Of a DNA stretch of 64,000 nucleotides, positions 1-12,376 are shown piece by piece (positions within the stretch are counted from its first letter, which is position 1; each line of letters starts with the position of its first letter). The stretch is from contig CM055828.1 of NCBI GenBank assembly GCA_029582265.1, positions 16,813,430-16,877,429 of the forward strand, read 5' to 3'. Source of the DNA: Zoroaster sp. YZ-2022 (taxonomy: Eukaryota; Echinodermata; Asteroidea; Forcipulatida; Zoroasteridae). Below the pieces are notes generated by a model. It was not told where the DNA came from, did no database searches, and saw only the letters and a program-made list of their open reading frames with translations. Made by a program: the position numbers and the translations under genes.

Positions 1-708
1 CAAGAGTCCATAATGTCCATATTGATCACATGGCCCCACAGTGGTTCACAAAGTTTGTCCAAAGCGGTTGTCAAAAATGCAGAAAAGCATTTTCGCTGCA
101 CATTTCAATGTCAAAGGAGTTTATTTTATCTTATTTAAATCACAAATCAAATCACAAATCATATGATTGAATCCAACCTGTATGAGCAACTGCAATCACA
201 AAGTGGAGTTTTGTCATGCCAGTTGATAATATCCAGACTTGTGGTACTAATACTCAATTACAACTATAGAGTTGGAGTACTCATGTGTACTCACTCGTAC
301 TAGTACTCATACTCAGGTACATTTTTCTGTACTCATGAAAAAGTACTCAACTACAAGTCTGATTATATCTAATGTTACTTTCTGCAGGTTGGTTGGTTTT
401 GGAGCCAAAAATGATACAGGCTGGTCAAGTTTCTTTGAGTCATTGAGTCTTTGTTTTCTATGTACATTCTATGTGTTAGTTCATATTGACATGAATTTTC
501 TGTTGCAAATGTGGCTTCTAAGGATGCTTTTGTGGTAGCTCAGAAAGCAAGTCTTCTTTGATATGGTCTGTTTGTTCAGAACAAACCTGATTACTGTACT
601 AATCACCAATGTACCCTATAATTTCAAGGGATAAAAACCATGAAGTGTGATATACTTTACATACACAAAACCTTTGAACTCCCAGAATCCCCAATGGTAG
701 TATCTCAA
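1..708. other. Non-coding sequence, no gene recognised
   Basis: I see no exon with coding character here. A short run of ACTC/GTACT-type repeats lies at about 270-345. The stretch may be intron of the membrane-protein gene whose last exon is at 3244. Confidence 0.4.
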
Positions 709-1112
709 GCTTGGGCGATACAGATTTTTTTCATCCATGATATAACGGCAAACATATATTGCGATTTTCGATAGTATCGTGATAATTTTTTTCATTCACG
801 CATGACTGCTTTAGAGCCAATAACTACAGGTATGTACCCCTCTACAAGCGTCACAATAAATTGCAAATTCATTTGCATAGTGTGTATGTGCTTCTGAAGT
901 AGTTCGCTTTTGTTTCTCACTTCCGAAAGCTGAGAAGACTGTCCTAATTTTGTTTCCATGGAATTTCTGAAAATTTCTTTAAATATTTTTTTTAATCATA
1001 TATTTTTATAATTTGCTGATGAATTTGCGATTTGCTGATGTCTCGATAACTTAAAAGGTTCTTAATGTCATGATCAAATAAAAAAAATATATGATCGTGT
1101 TATCGCCCAAGC
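709..1112. mobile_element. Non-autonomous DNA transposon with GCTTGGGCGATA ends
   Basis: The ends are inverted: GCTTGGGCGATA at the left and TATCGCCCAAGC at the right. The interior is AT-rich with many ATCG words. A second, larger, reversed relative sits at 27433-28576 and shares an internal segment around the motif GTTTCTCACTTC. I see no coding capacity. The target duplication is unclear, since only ATCTC is shared by the flanks. Confidence 0.6.
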
Positions 1113-2411
1113 ATCTCTTGTACATATACGGTGGCTTGCATCTAACTATGACTGACATCAAAGAATGACCAAATTGTCCTGTTACCATTCATAAACAATC
1201 ACATCACATGACCACTCTGATCTGAAACATCTGGGAAAATGTTGAAGCACATTCTTTTAATTTTACCTGTCACAGATACAAAAGGCAAGGAATGTTTGTT
1301 AGGCCGCTTTTTGGTTTGCACGCGTATTGCAATGGTTGGCAAAAAAACAAAAAATGGTTACCAAAAAAAATAAAATAAAAATGCGTCACCGCACCGATTT
1401 TGAATTCCACCTATAACAGAAACCGTCGACTTTTTGGGGGTCTTTAAGTATATTCTTATATTATTTGATCTGGCATAACCTTATACCTGCCTCGTAGTTG
1501 GTGAAAACACCCTGGGGAAACCATGTCACTGTTGTATCTAGTTTATTCAATCACAGTGCATTGTATGCACACACGCCTTATTAACTCAATGTGATTACTT
1601 TACTGTGTTTCGGCCAGCATTTTGTGATATTTTGCGACAGATTTAGGTTAGTTAGTTTCAGAATATGAACTGATACTATATTTATGCATTGATAAATATA
1701 TTGGTTTGGCCATGTTTGGCGTGGAGAAGGGGGCGTGGGGTACGATAGTGGTGGGGGTGTAAGGTAGGACGATAGCCATGTAATTTTCCCCATGGTAGAC
1801 TCTAGTTCTAACTTCTATCCCTGTGGGTGCCAACCTAACCTATAATTCATTTGTATAGTATACTCGATCAATTTTATAAAACAAATGAAACCAAAAATTA
1901 TGAAATTTAAACACTCAATTTGCATATTTTTTCCCCCGAGTTGTAAGTCTGTTCATAATTGAACTTAGAAATCCAGATGAAAAATATTTGCTAGAAATTG
2001 TTGTGTAAACACCATGGCATACAAGGACAGGGTTGCTTTTTTAGCAAAAAAAGCACTGTCCAAGTACATATACATTACGTACGTTGTTAATTTTCACTAA
2101 TCACCTCGGTATGTGGGACGACCTTCTAGATGCCATAGCCAGAACACATTGCATTGCACAGCCTGACTGTTAATAGATGCCTGATAACAGTTAGCAATTT
2201 CTGGGTCCTTTGATCTTGGGTCAAATGTTTGGTAAAGGGTATGCATGTACAATCACCTTATAGCTATGTGCAAGTGATACATATTAATTGCATATCAAGC
2301 TTATTCCAACCAGTGAAATCCAGTGCATGTAGTAACCTGGAGCCTGCTTTAAGTTCAAAATAGACAGGTTTTTTTTGCATACAGTTGGCAAAGCTTCAAG
2401 GGACTTTATAT
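1113..2411. other. Non-coding sequence, no gene recognised
   Basis: No exon, RNA gene or element boundary that I can defend. The sequence is AT-rich with short homopolymer runs. Confidence 0.35.
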
Positions 2412-2581
2412 GGACACGTTTTAGGGAATGTTGTGAATGGAGGATGTGCATGGTAATTCCCCATAGACTTATACACAAATTTTACTGATTTTAGGGGTAC
2501 ATTTTCAGTACAATTTTTGTGTGCAAGTCTATGGGGAATTACTATCCGCATCTCATTGTGCATCATTCCCTAAAGCGTCTC
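2412..2581. repeat. Foldback (long inverted repeat) element
   Basis: Two arms of about 65 bases face each other. The left arm holds GGTAATTCCCCATAGACTT and the right arm its complement AAGTCTATGGGGAATTACTA. The outer ends ACACGTTTTAGGGAATG and CATTCCCTAAAGCGTCT also pair imperfectly. This is a hairpin-type MITE without coding capacity. Confidence 0.65.
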
Positions 2582-2830
2582 TTGTAAAATTGTTGGTACT
2601 AGTACCATTCAGATCTGTTGATATTGCATGCAAGTGGCATCATTGGGTGGCAAACCCTGTCTTGTGGACTTCCTGGGGAGAGAGAGGTCACAGATGGGTT
2701 TCCAGGGAAATAAGGGGATGTATTCAGGTGGTTGGCTTGAACAGCTTCTTTATGTTGTAGCCTCATATTGCCACTGAGCTAGCCCCACTGGTCATGACAT
2801 GATTACCACTCTAGTTTTAGTGAGATTTGG

Positions 2831-3076
2831 GCCTGTGATTTCTCTGGATTTCTCCTGATTTCAGGATTTTTTACAAATCTACCCTTGAAAGAAAATGTTC
2901 TTGAAAGAAGAGAAGTAGCCACCAAGGAAAGAAACCTCTAGTTTCTTGTTTGGAGTCTATAAATCCTCCAAAATTAAACATCCAGGAGGTTCAGGGGGGC
3001 TTTGTTCTCTAGACCAAAGGTAGACCCAGGCCCGCTACCCATTTTTCAGGATTTTTTTAATCCTGTCAGATCACAC
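2831..3076 (+). repeat. Dispersed repeat family B, copy 1
   Basis: The same roughly 250-bp sequence occurs in reverse orientation at 27071-27300, 54750-55036 and 58938-59185. It begins with GCCTGTGATTTCTC, contains AAATCCTCCAAAATTAAACA and ends near CCTGTCAGATCACACC. The ends are weakly inverted, which fits a MITE. Confidence 0.6.
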
Positions 3077-3243
3077 CCCTTGAGATTAGATTTACAATAA
3101 TCCATCTTGTTAAAATGGCTAATTGAAATGGAAAAATGAAAATGGCATTACAGCATAAATTCCGCACTAATGCTTGAAATGGGAATAACAATAAAAAAAA
3201 ATCAAATCTTGTTTTTATAATAATTTTTTTTCTCTAACCCTAG

Positions 3244-3431
3244 GTTGGATTCTAGTAGCTGGTGCCACGCTTCTTGCGGTATTCGTTGCAGTCATCATGA
3301 TGGTACTCCTCTCCATCAACTTCCGTCGGAGAAGGCAACTTATGAAGACACGTCAGATGCAGCCAATTAATTTCCATCTTCTAGGTCACGCCGCCACCGA
3401 CTCAGAAGATGAATCCGTATTTGATACGTAG
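3244..3431 (+). CDS. Last coding exon of a single-pass membrane protein (not identified)
   Basis: A pyrimidine-rich tract ending CTCTAACCCTAG gives a good acceptor. The exon starts with two bases of a split codon, then 61 codons and a TAG stop. The protein shows one hydrophobic segment of about 20 residues (WILVAGATLLAVFVAVIMM and following). A basic stop-transfer cluster (RRRR) follows, then a short tail of about 35 residues ending in the acidic stretch TDSEDESVFDT. This is the usual layout of the transmembrane segment and cytoplasmic tail of a type I membrane protein, and the acidic tail could be a sorting signal. I do not recognise the family. Earlier exons are not visible and probably lie to the left of the window. 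The gene is convergent with CDC37. Confidence 0.6.
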
Positions 3432-3709
3432 ATACACAGCTATTACGAATATGAACTTTCATATTTTTTTTTTCCATTGGGTAAATCATGTATAGTGTGG
3501 TGATAGATGAATATTTCATTTGTATTTATGAAAGGCAAGCTATTTGTGTTTTGGGGTCTTTTGTACTGTTATTGTTAGTTTATTTCAATGAAAATCATGG
3601 CGGCCGCAGGGCCAAATTGCATGTACAGAGGACTGCTGATCATATCTGCAAGGTATACTTAAAAAACATAAATGATCAAAAATTTACATAAAACTTTCTT
3701 AGTGTAAAG

Positions 3710-4332
3710 TTAAAGGTCCTATGAAATGGTAATTTTTCACACTACATTTTTGGGGCTTAATATATGGTTTTGTATTAATAAAACATAATACTTACTATTT
3801 TTATAAGTTTGTCATGAGTAATAACAATTTAATTTGTCCCCAAAATTTGTGTTGTCCCTTTTGATATCGCATTTCGTGACGTAGACCTAGGCACCGAATG
3901 ACAAAGGACATTGACAATGCACATTCCTGACCATTATGCTCTGGTAAGCTTCACTGCAGCCGTCCAAACAAATTCGTTGATATTTTGGATCTGATGGGAA
4001 TCTGTGCAGACTGACACCATTCTTTAGAAGTGTTGCTGTAATCAGCAACAATACACCTTGGCGGCATAACAACAAAAACAGTTACATAAGTTTGCACGTT
4101 GTATCATTCATATGTATCGATCGATGCGCGCCAACAAACAGCATGTTCCTAGGTCTACATCACAAATTTGTCCCCTTTTAGGGGCACGGGTTCATCCCAA
4201 ATTTTTTTTTTTTTTTTTTTTTTTTTGCGATGTAAATCTCCAATACATTTTTTTTAAATTGCATTTATAGGTTAATGTGTGCATATTTTATAGTTTACAA
4301 TGGAAACAATTTCTAATTCATAGGACCTTTAA
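3710..4332. mobile_element. TTAA-flanked MITE (AGGTCCTATGAA ends)
   Basis: The left end reads TTAAAGGTCCTATGAA and the right end TTCATAGGACCTTTAA, an inverted pair with TTAA at both edges, as in piggyBac-type insertions. A second nested inverted pair lies inside (GACGTAGACCTAGG near 3879 and CCTAGGTCTACATCAC near 4149). It is inserted about 280 bases after the stop codon of the membrane-protein gene, probably in its 3' untranslated region. Confidence 0.7.
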
Positions 4333-5303
4333 TGAGAGTACCAAACATCCTTTGAAATCTTGATGTCTCGGGTGCGATCAATTTAGTAAAATTAAACAAA
4401 ATCTGAAATCGTGGTTTTTATAATATTACTTGATTGTCATGCTACATGCATTTTGATTGTGCATTTGTAATTGATATAAATTGTATTTTAGGAACATATT
4501 TGATGTTACGGTATAGTGAGTTTATACAAAGAATGACACTTAGTCAGGCACAAAGGAATTCACCATTTATGTGGAAAATGGAACATGTGCATATCTTATT
4601 GATGTTCATTGTGTAAATGTATTCAGTGTGTATTTTATTAATTTAAATATCTTTTTGTCAGTACTCATTTTTATCAGTATCAGTTTAATGATAATTAGGT
4701 GAACGAACAAGATGGGTTTTTAATTTTTTTTAATTTTTTTTAATTTTATTTATTTTTTTTTGGGGGGGGGGGGGGACAACAGGATAGATTCCTGGCAAAT
4801 ATTGGAGAAATGTAATCTCTGCATGAGAATGTTCACCGTGGCTAGAGTTACATGTACATGCTGTCGGTGATCTGTATTGCCTGAATAACATGAATAGAGG
4901 ATGTGGGTGACTCCCCACCCCCTATTTGTATTATTCAGTCAGGTCACGCAACGCTAGTCACTGTGAATAACTGTATGAGTACATTGTGAACGTACAGTAC
5001 TTTGAGCCAAATCTATCAGCAAGTTGGATACCTGGACACACCCAACACAATGCACATATAATTAATGGGGGCAGGTGGAGGGTACCTGACACTTTTCATC
5101 CCATCCCTTGGATGTTCACCTTACACAGGTTAGACTGTACTGCATATAGCACTTTCCTTCATTTTAGATTCAGTGGTATGATATGTATGTTTATGAATAA
5201 CAATGCCTATGTTCTCCATATTGGTAGCAATAACTTTGTCATTCATACCACACCACACGAACACCCTGATCTAACTTGATTGATAACCTTTTATTTAGGG
5301 ACA
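4333..5303. other. Non-coding sequence, no gene recognised
   Basis: Contains T-rich runs and a G13 run near 4762-4775. No exon recognised. Part may be 3' untranslated sequence of the gene ending at 3431. Confidence 0.35.
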
Positions 5304-5534
5304 AGGGCCAAAGTCATGGTACAGCCAAGCCTTTGAGAAGCCCAGCTAGGCCCAGGCCCAGGCTTTTCCCCTGCCTACTGGCCTATATAATGAGCTCTGT
5401 TTGCCTGGGCTAGGCCCTCCAGAAGCCCAGGTTATGTTGATTGGCAGGTACTGTATTGTTACAGGATTAGGACTCATAAAAGACAATTAGGAGGCCAGGT
5501 AGCCTAGGCCTGGCTGGACCATGACTTTGGCCCT
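5304..5534. repeat. Foldback element
   Basis: The ends AGGGCCAAAGTCATGG and CCATGACTTTGGCCCT are exact inverse complements. The inner parts (GCCAAGCCT and AGGCCTGGC) continue the pairing. It is rich in AGGCCTGG words. Confidence 0.65.
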
Positions 5535-5580
5535 CCTCCCTTATAAACATGAACAATTTGTTTCGATTTGCTGCTTCTAT

Positions 5581-6474
5581 TCTACCCTCCTACATGTACT
5601 ATTGCTGCACTTTAGTGGGAAGTTGCTATAGAGGTCCAAACCAGTCAACTGCCTGTTTTGACTGTTGACCCAAATGTGCACACAGGGGGCATTTTTGACT
5701 GTTTTTTACTGTCATTTTGACCACCCTGAACAATACCCGACAATGATTTTACCAGTCAAAAACAGTCGACTCATTTTGACACGTAAATGTACTTACTTAC
5801 ATGTAAGGTTTGACAGTGTTTGACTTAAGTGCACTCGATATACCTTGTCAAGTATATCAACATTTTGACTGATTTTGACCCTTGTAGTAGTAGGAGGGTT
5901 AATGTACTTACTACACGTAAGGTTTGACAGTGTTTGACTTTTAAGTGCACTCGATATACCTTGTCAAGTATATCAACATTTTGACTGATTTTGACCCTTG
6001 TAGTAGTAGGAGGGTTAATGTACTTACTACACGTAAGGTTTGACAGTGTTTGACATTTAAGTGCATTAGATATGCCTTGGCAAGTATATCAACATTTTGA
6101 CTGAGACCCTTGTAGTAGTAGGAGGGTTAATGTACTTACTACACATAAGGTTTGACAGTGTTTGACATTTAAGTGCATTAGATATGCCTTGGCAAGTATA
6201 TCAACATTTTGACTGTTTTTGACCCTTGTAGTAGTAGGAGGGTTAATGTACTTACTACACATAAGCTTTGACAGTGTTTGACATTTAAGTGCACTAGATA
6301 TACCTTGGCAAGTATATCAACATTTTGACTGAGACCCTTGTAGTAGTAGGAGGGTTAATGTACTTACTACACGTAAGGTTTGACAGTGTTTGACATTTAA
6401 GTGCATTAGATATACCTTGACAAGTATATCAACATTTTGACTGATTTTGACCCTTGTAGTAGTAGGAGGGTTAA
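5581..6474. mobile_element. TTAA/CCCTCCTA-type MITE with expanded right end
   Basis: The left end has ACCCTCCTACATGTAC and the right end GTAGTAGGAGGGTTAA, so the CCCTCCTA terminus is inverted and TTAA borders the right side. The left TTAA has mutated. A shorter copy of the same family without the expansion is at 26421-26721. The two share the segment GACTGTTGACCCAAATGTGC. Confidence 0.65.
5787..6474. repeat. Tandem array of about 110-118 bp units
   Basis: About six units follow one another, each carrying TAGGAGGGTTAATGTACTTA followed by GTTTGACAGTGTTTGAC and ending GACCCTTGTAGTAG. Each unit thus contains the terminal sequence of the surrounding MITE together with its TTAA. Units differ by small deletions, for example loss of TTTT before GACCCTTG in two of them. 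Confidence 0.85.
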
Positions 6475-6479
6475 TACAA

Positions 6480-6664
6480 AAACATTCCAACCTGCTGCTA
6501 GGTCGCCCCCTATCAGAGGCAAATGAAGGTCACTCATTGGTTCATGTGTGCGTGCTATGCGTGTGTATTCGCACAGCGCGCATACATGAACCAATGAGTG
6601 ACCTTCTCTAGCCTCTGAATTAGGGCGATATTCAGTTTGCGACATCATATGCATAAGGTCTATT
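6480..6664. repeat. Palindromic foldback element F, copy 2
   Basis: Arms holding AAGGTCACTCATTGGTTCAT and ATGAACCAATGAGTGACCTT fold on each other around GCGTGTGTATTCGCACAGCG. The right end is TGCATAAGGTCTATT. The left outer arm is missing or replaced, where it abuts the TTAA element. A complete copy is at 59782-59979. Confidence 0.75.
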
Positions 6665-6844
6665 TAGTACAGGTACAAGTTAACAAAGTGTAGTATGAAG
6701 TAGTTAGTTTGAAGTAGAGGTTGTATATGGTGCTAGTACCAATGACCAACTCATTGTACACCTATGATGAACAGCCAAACCCTGGCCATAATGCCAGCTT
6801 GGCACTCAGTGTTGAAACAATAGTCTTCATACATGTACATATAA

Positions 6845-6922
6845 TAATATAATGCGCCTTGAACACCAATTTGGTGGATACGTGTGCTATATAAGTCTAC
6901 ATTATTATTATTATTATTATTA
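6845..6922 (+). repeat. 3' end of a SINE, ending in ATT repeats
   Basis: The segment TGGATACGTGTGCTATATAAG followed by (ATT)n matches the tail of the longer SINE copy at 61846-62198. Confidence 0.6.
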
Positions 6923-7020
6923 TATCAGGATAATTTTGTTTCATTTCAAAATGTTGCTAAAATAAAGCAAGCAAAAGGCTGAAAACTTGCGGGGTTGTAA
7001 TATTTCAGAAACCACTTTTA

Positions 7021-7289
7021 TTAACCCTAACTCCCTAGGCCCACTTGCTTTACACATAACCTGAATCCTCAAAAATCCTTCAGTAGTAAAGCATGCACAT
7101 GACATGTATGCACACATGTAGGGCCTATTTCTAATCTGTGATACATGTACATGGCCAGGGACCCTCCCTGCATGCATGGAGCAATAAACAGTGTCCACTG
7201 GCCTTGCAATCACGACAACAAACACGGATGTACATGTTATCATGGAATCCTTCACTTTAGCAAAGAGGATTTTGGAACGTTAGGGTTAA
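7021..7289. mobile_element. TTAA/CCCTAACTCC-type MITE, copy D1
   Basis: Left end TTAACCCTAACTCCCTAG, right end CGTTAGGGTTAA. It shares its interior (CCATGTACATGTATCACAG read on one strand, TCCATGCATGCAGGGAGG) with the larger copies at 18708-20316 and 22677-23219. This copy lacks the 47-bp tandem expansion seen in those two. Confidence 0.7.
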
Positions 7290-8138
7290 TGATTGTATGT
7301 TGTGTTAATCTGGTACATATTCTTCCACGGATCTCTATATTTATATCATGGCCTTATCTCGGAATGCTGCGCTTGCAATTGTCATTTTGGGATTCAATAA
7401 TAATGAAAACCATGTACAGAATTGTCTGTAATCGTAAACGTGGATTTTTCACTTACGGAAAATCGAGTCATAAAATTGGGTCCAAAACACATGTTTACAC
7501 TCTGAGAGTATCAGGGTGATGTCATGGCAGGCAACACTGTGTGCAAGTTTATATGTGCAGTTTGACCTCTGTAGAAATTGTAGATGAATATGATGTACTT
7601 AAAAATCCAACAAAAACAATATTTCTGTAGACAGATTTGATGATGTCTACCATTGACAACTGTATAGCCTTTGTCTGTTACATAGGCCATGGGACTATTT
7701 ATGTAAACATGTCATGTATCAATTGGTCTATACTGACTGTATATAGGGTTAGCAACTCAGACCATAGGTGATACAACCGTGCAGCTATTTTACTTGTACC
7801 TATAAGGGAACACACAAGAAATTCCACATACAGGATCAGAGGTAAATTCTCTATTAGTAATGTCATGTGTAGTTTAGCGGACTTATAAACTGTTTCTCAG
7901 ACGTCACACTATTGTTCAAAGTGTAGATTATTTTCACGTGTCTACAGCAACTGCTGATTCATAAAATAACCTTTGAAACCCTTTCTCCTGATATGCTGTT
8001 AGATCACTGTGGGCAGCGATAGTGCGTGCGGGATCATTGGCTGGTAGAAGTACATGCGCACAATGATCACTTCATGCCAAAGTGGCTATCATCAAGACCC
8101 TGGATGCAATGTGCACAAACTCATTATTGTCACAAGCA
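7290..8138. other. Non-coding sequence, no gene recognised
   Basis: No exon or element boundary that I can support. Confidence 0.35.
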
Positions 8139-8471
8139 GGGCTTGGAATCAGTGTCCTAGTTTAAGATAAACACAGTGACTGAAAATTACTGGCTCTGGC
8201 AAAACCCTAAACTTGGACCCATAGTTTGATTCTCTAGATTTTCCTCTTTCATTTGATACCAGATTTGTAGAAATCAGAAAAAAAAACTTTTTTCTGATTT
8301 CCACAATTAACAATATACCAAAATATTTTTTGAAAATAGGGTCCAAGTTTAGGATTTTGCCAGATCCAGTAACATTTATGCAGTAGCAACAGTAATATAA
8401 CCTTATCATGTGGGGGGGGTTATTATTTTCACTCACTGAGTTAATCTAAAACTAGCACTCCAATTCCATGC
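8139..8471. mobile_element. Non-autonomous transposon, GGCTTGGAATCAG ends, copy H1
   Basis: The left end GGGCTTGGAATCAGTGTCCTAG pairs with the right end CTAGCACTCCAATTCCATGC. A second inner inverted pair, CTAAACTTGGACCC and GGGTCCAAGTTTAG, surrounds the middle. A second copy with nested insertions is at 61121-61768. Confidence 0.6.
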
Positions 8472-8898
8472 AATGTAGGTTCCTGCTAGAATGGATCATT
8501 AGTTTTTATCCAATAAAGAACATGTGCTACAGTATCATCAATAATGTATTTTTAATAGCATTTCTGGATTTTAGACTTGTGTTACATGTATATAATCAGA
8601 AACTTAATTAAATTAAATTAACATGAACTGAAGCAGGTTTTCCTGAAGGGGAAAAAAGGTATTTTTTGCAATATAAAAATTTAAATGATCATATTAAAAG
8701 AAACATTGCATTGTAGTAATATTTTGAGGTTGATACAAAATAAATGTATAGGAGATGGCACCATATTGTGTCACTTGGTTGTAAGTTCAAAGCAGAAAAA
8801 CAGATGCTCCGTACATTTTAAAAAGCAGTAGGCACCATTTTCTCAGACATTTGAACCAGTTGAGATGAAACTGGTGCTTTGCTGAATTTGAAATGTTT

Positions 8899-9126
8899 TT
8901 AACCAGTTCGCATCGGGAATAAAAAAGTTTTTCTGGGCCCCTGTGGCAGGTTTCTTTTTTCCACAGCGGGTGGCCGGCACTTCCGAGCATGTCACCGTAC
9001 ACGTGTGGCTCAACTGAGCATGCATACAAACATTTCGGAGTTTCCTATGGCGTGTTTAGACGCTCTCCGATCCGTGGTGCAAAAGAAAATTGCATGTATA
9101 CACGGCCTCCGACGCAAACTGGTTAA
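8899..9126. mobile_element. TTAACCAGTT-type MITE, copy E1
   Basis: Left end TTAACCAGTTCGCATCGGG, right end CAAACTGGTTAA. It shares GTTTAGACGCTCTCCGATCC with copy E2 at 13839-14450. The TTAA at both edges suggests piggyBac-type insertion. Confidence 0.65.
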
Positions 9127-10855
9127 ACTTGACTAAATCAGAACATCAAGACCATCTTACACATTACTTGGTAACATTCTTAAGCCTTATTTGCATATTG
9201 ATCCAAGTATAGCCATTTACAACCTGAAAAAAACATGGAGACATGAACCACAATGATTTTGATATGTCATTGGGAGTACGACCCATGAATTGCAAAAGAC
9301 TGATATGCAGAAGGCAACAGGATTGTGTGCTGTTGATGACGTATACAATCACTGTGGTTTTTTCGGGATGTTTGAACACACAACAAAAAAATGTTCTAAA
9401 TTCCATTTTGGAGAAATAAAATACAGCAATATATTTCAGCAATCCTTTAAGGTGCTCATTCATTTCAATTTTATATTAGGAAATCAAATGATAAACTTTC
9501 ATTATCAATGCTTTACAAGAGCAACAGACCTAGGCATTAATACACGCTAATCACTGGAAGTGCTAGGAACTGATTCTTTTATTGGCAGAAAATGGCAAAG
9601 GAACTCAAGTTTGAAATGAATTAGATTAATTTCACAAGTGAATAGTAATTACAACATTTACACAAGTATACTTTGTAGTGTCTCCTGCCTATGTTGCCTC
9701 TTTTAAAATGTTCCCACAGACATTTGAATTTTCTGATAGAGGTGCCCTTCATCAAGGAAAACTTGTCTTGCCTCTCCAATAATACAAACAGCTTGGACTT
9801 CTTTAAAATGTTAATTATGACACAATTTTTATAGACTTTTGACAGACCAAATGATGAGACACAACCTTAATATTTACATTATGTTTCCTCTGAAACACAG
9901 ACTTAAAAGGATATGTTATGAACGGTGAGCTATTATTTCTTTTAAGGGATTTTGAGTGATAGCTGCTGATTGGCCAAAGGCTTTCAAGAACAAGACACAT
10001 TACTGGTATATTTAAAAAGTCCCTGCACAGTCAGTGTCATCATGGAACTTCAAATACAATTTAATATATTAAATGTATACATTAAGTGTAATACAACGGC
10101 ATAAATGTAAATGAAATAAAACACAATGATGGACTCTTATTTCATTGTATTCTGTGCATAAGCATATTATGTTCTTGATTATTACATGACTAGCTAGCAT
10201 AATGAAAGTCAACAAATTATCATCTTTTGAAGTGACAAAAGCGCACACAGAGTTGAAATCTTATTGGAGAATAGCGACTTAAGAAAACAGATGTGTCAAA
10301 TTTAAACTTTTTTAAAATTTACTGAGCATGTTTGAGTGATCTAATAATTGCACATTTATGTACAAATTTTCACACCACATGGCCATAAATTCTGTATAAT
10401 AATGAGACAACAGCTTAAAGCAGAAGTACATGTATTATTGAGGGGAGTGGAAGGGCATAAAACTACACGCTCCACTGCCAAGTATTGCTGCAAAGCTTAA
10501 TTGGTTAAACCCAATGATTATATTATGGTTACTCATTTTGGTTATCTGTAAACAGCTTTGATACAAAATTGATACACCTGTACTTCCTTTTTTCATGCAA
10601 TAACCCCACACAAAATGCATCAACATCTATTCAATCAATCCACAACATTAGCCAGAGAGAGTGAATATAACATAAACCTATCATCTAATCTTTATTTTCC
10701 TAACTTAACATAAATTAAACTAAATACAATGTGTTTTTACTACAGACATGAACATGTACATTGGTTGCCCAAGGCTCAACCATGTTTAATTGTTCTAGGT
10801 GTTAATGAGTTTCAGGCCTCCCATTGCCTAATCTACCAAATATACATGTAGGTTT
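9127..10855. other. Non-coding, possibly CDC37 3' untranslated or intergenic
   Basis: No exon found. The region lies 1.3-3 kb past the CDC37 stop codon on the - strand. I could not fix a polyadenylation site. Confidence 0.3.
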
Positions 10856-11126
10856 TTAACTAGTACCCCCTAGGTATTCTGGCTAGGAACCTTCCCGAAT
10901 CCTCCAAAATCCATCAGTGCACTTTTGGAAACATGCCCTTTATCTTCAAAATGCACCATGCATTTCCGTTGATCTTTCATATTCAGTACTTATGGCCTGT
11001 ACTTCTTGCCAGGTAGTAATTTTGTCCCATTTGAAGAGGTGAAAGTACCAGTTTCCGACTGTGCTGAATTTTCCCCCAAAAGTGGCCCTTGAAGGATTTT
11101 GCAGGATTTGGGGTGGTTAGGGTTAT
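10856..11126. mobile_element. Decayed TTAA/CCCTAA-type MITE, copy D2
   Basis: The left side reads TTAACTAGTACCCCCTAGG and the right side GGTTAGGGTTA. The interior CCGAATCCTCCAAAATCC matches the D family. The ends are diverged, so the boundaries are approximate. Confidence 0.4.
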
Positions 11127-12142
11127 GCCAAAATATAGGCTTTTATAGGTTATTTCCCGTGATTATGCAGTGTCAAGTAATAAGTTTTTGGTAAATTGCC
11201 TACCTTCCGAGTACTTTTTGCAACAAAGTACATTACCCCATACCCTGTCCGGCAGAAAATCTAAGCGGTACACATGTTACAGTTTGGCTACTGTTTTGGC
11301 TTCATCTCTTTATACTTAGGAAGTAATTTTTCTTCAAAGCCACTAGGATTTTATGAGGAAGTTGAAAATGTGTTGCAGGAGATTAAAAATATAGGTTTTT
11401 TTGGGGGGGAAATAAAGGTTTTTATAAGTTTTATCGGTTTCACTGGGAGGCCTGCAGTTTGTTTTTGTTTCAACATTCATGTATACATGTACACTAAGTC
11501 TTGAGTGTTGTTTTTTTAGTATCTATCTAACTGTTTTTATTTTGACACTGATGCTATTTTATTTTGTCAGTACACAGAGGAGCATACCTATGCACATACC
11601 TCCTCACAACCACCACCCCCCCCCCCTCACATCAACTGAACACGTCATTCCTGCTTATGCTGTTTGCTTTCAAGCAAAAACAACTTTAAAGCCCAAGGTT
11701 TTAGATCCTCAAATTAACACAATACATCTAAACAGTGTAACTAGTGGTGATGAGGCCTAAGCATTGTGAAATCATATGTCAACCATTTTTTAACCAAACC
11801 ACCCCCCCCCCCCCCCCCCCCAGAGTACGGACCAGGGAAGCAGTTTCTCTAATAGTCAAAGTAAATCAGTTGACTACTTCTGACCAGTGCGGCCAACTTG
11901 GTCAACAATACATCGATCCAACCTGCACAGATTAACCAATAGGAACTGAGCCTGTTCCATGACAATTGTTACTATGTCGGTCAAGTTCTTGGCTTTCATG
12001 CAGGTGGCATGACCATGACCAAGTCCTCATTTATAAAGTTGGGGCGGGGACTACGGCTGTATCTGGGTCGGTGTACTGCTGCAAGAGTAAGAGGATTAGT
12101 CTGTGTATTCATATCAGGTTTGTTATGTACCTCAAATGTCTT
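11127..12142. other. Non-coding, probably CDC37 3' untranslated region and flank
   Basis: Lies just downstream of the CDC37 stop codon on the - strand. Contains a C-rich run at 11801-11821 and another near 11612-11626. I see no other gene. Confidence 0.35.
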
Positions 12143-12376
12143 TTATATGGATTCATAAGTTGGTTCTTCAGTTGTAGCTGCTGCTGAATCTTGTGTTGCT
12201 TCCTTTGTTTCCCCTCCCTCGCCCCCTGTTTCTTTCTCTGTGGCTCCGGCCCCGGGTACCCATAGTCCAGAGTCCACACAGCGTTTCATGTAATACTCAG
12301 CATCTGCAGGCTCCATGTTACCAATAATCTGTTGGAGCATTGAGATGTCTTTGCTTTCAAAGCATGCTTGAAGTTC
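12143..12376 (-). CDS. CDC37 exon 9 (terminal coding exon)
   Basis: Acceptor TTACATAATCCAG. It encodes [16 protein letters not shown] through DSGLWVPG and an acidic, Thr/Ala/Glu-rich tail of about 30 residues ending TYESI, then a stop. The tail is variable in the family. Confidence 0.95.
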   Translation of the reverse strand, partial: ELQACFESKDISMLQQIIGNMEPADAEYYMKRCVDSGLWVPGAGATEKETGGEGGETKEATQDSAAATTEEPTYESI

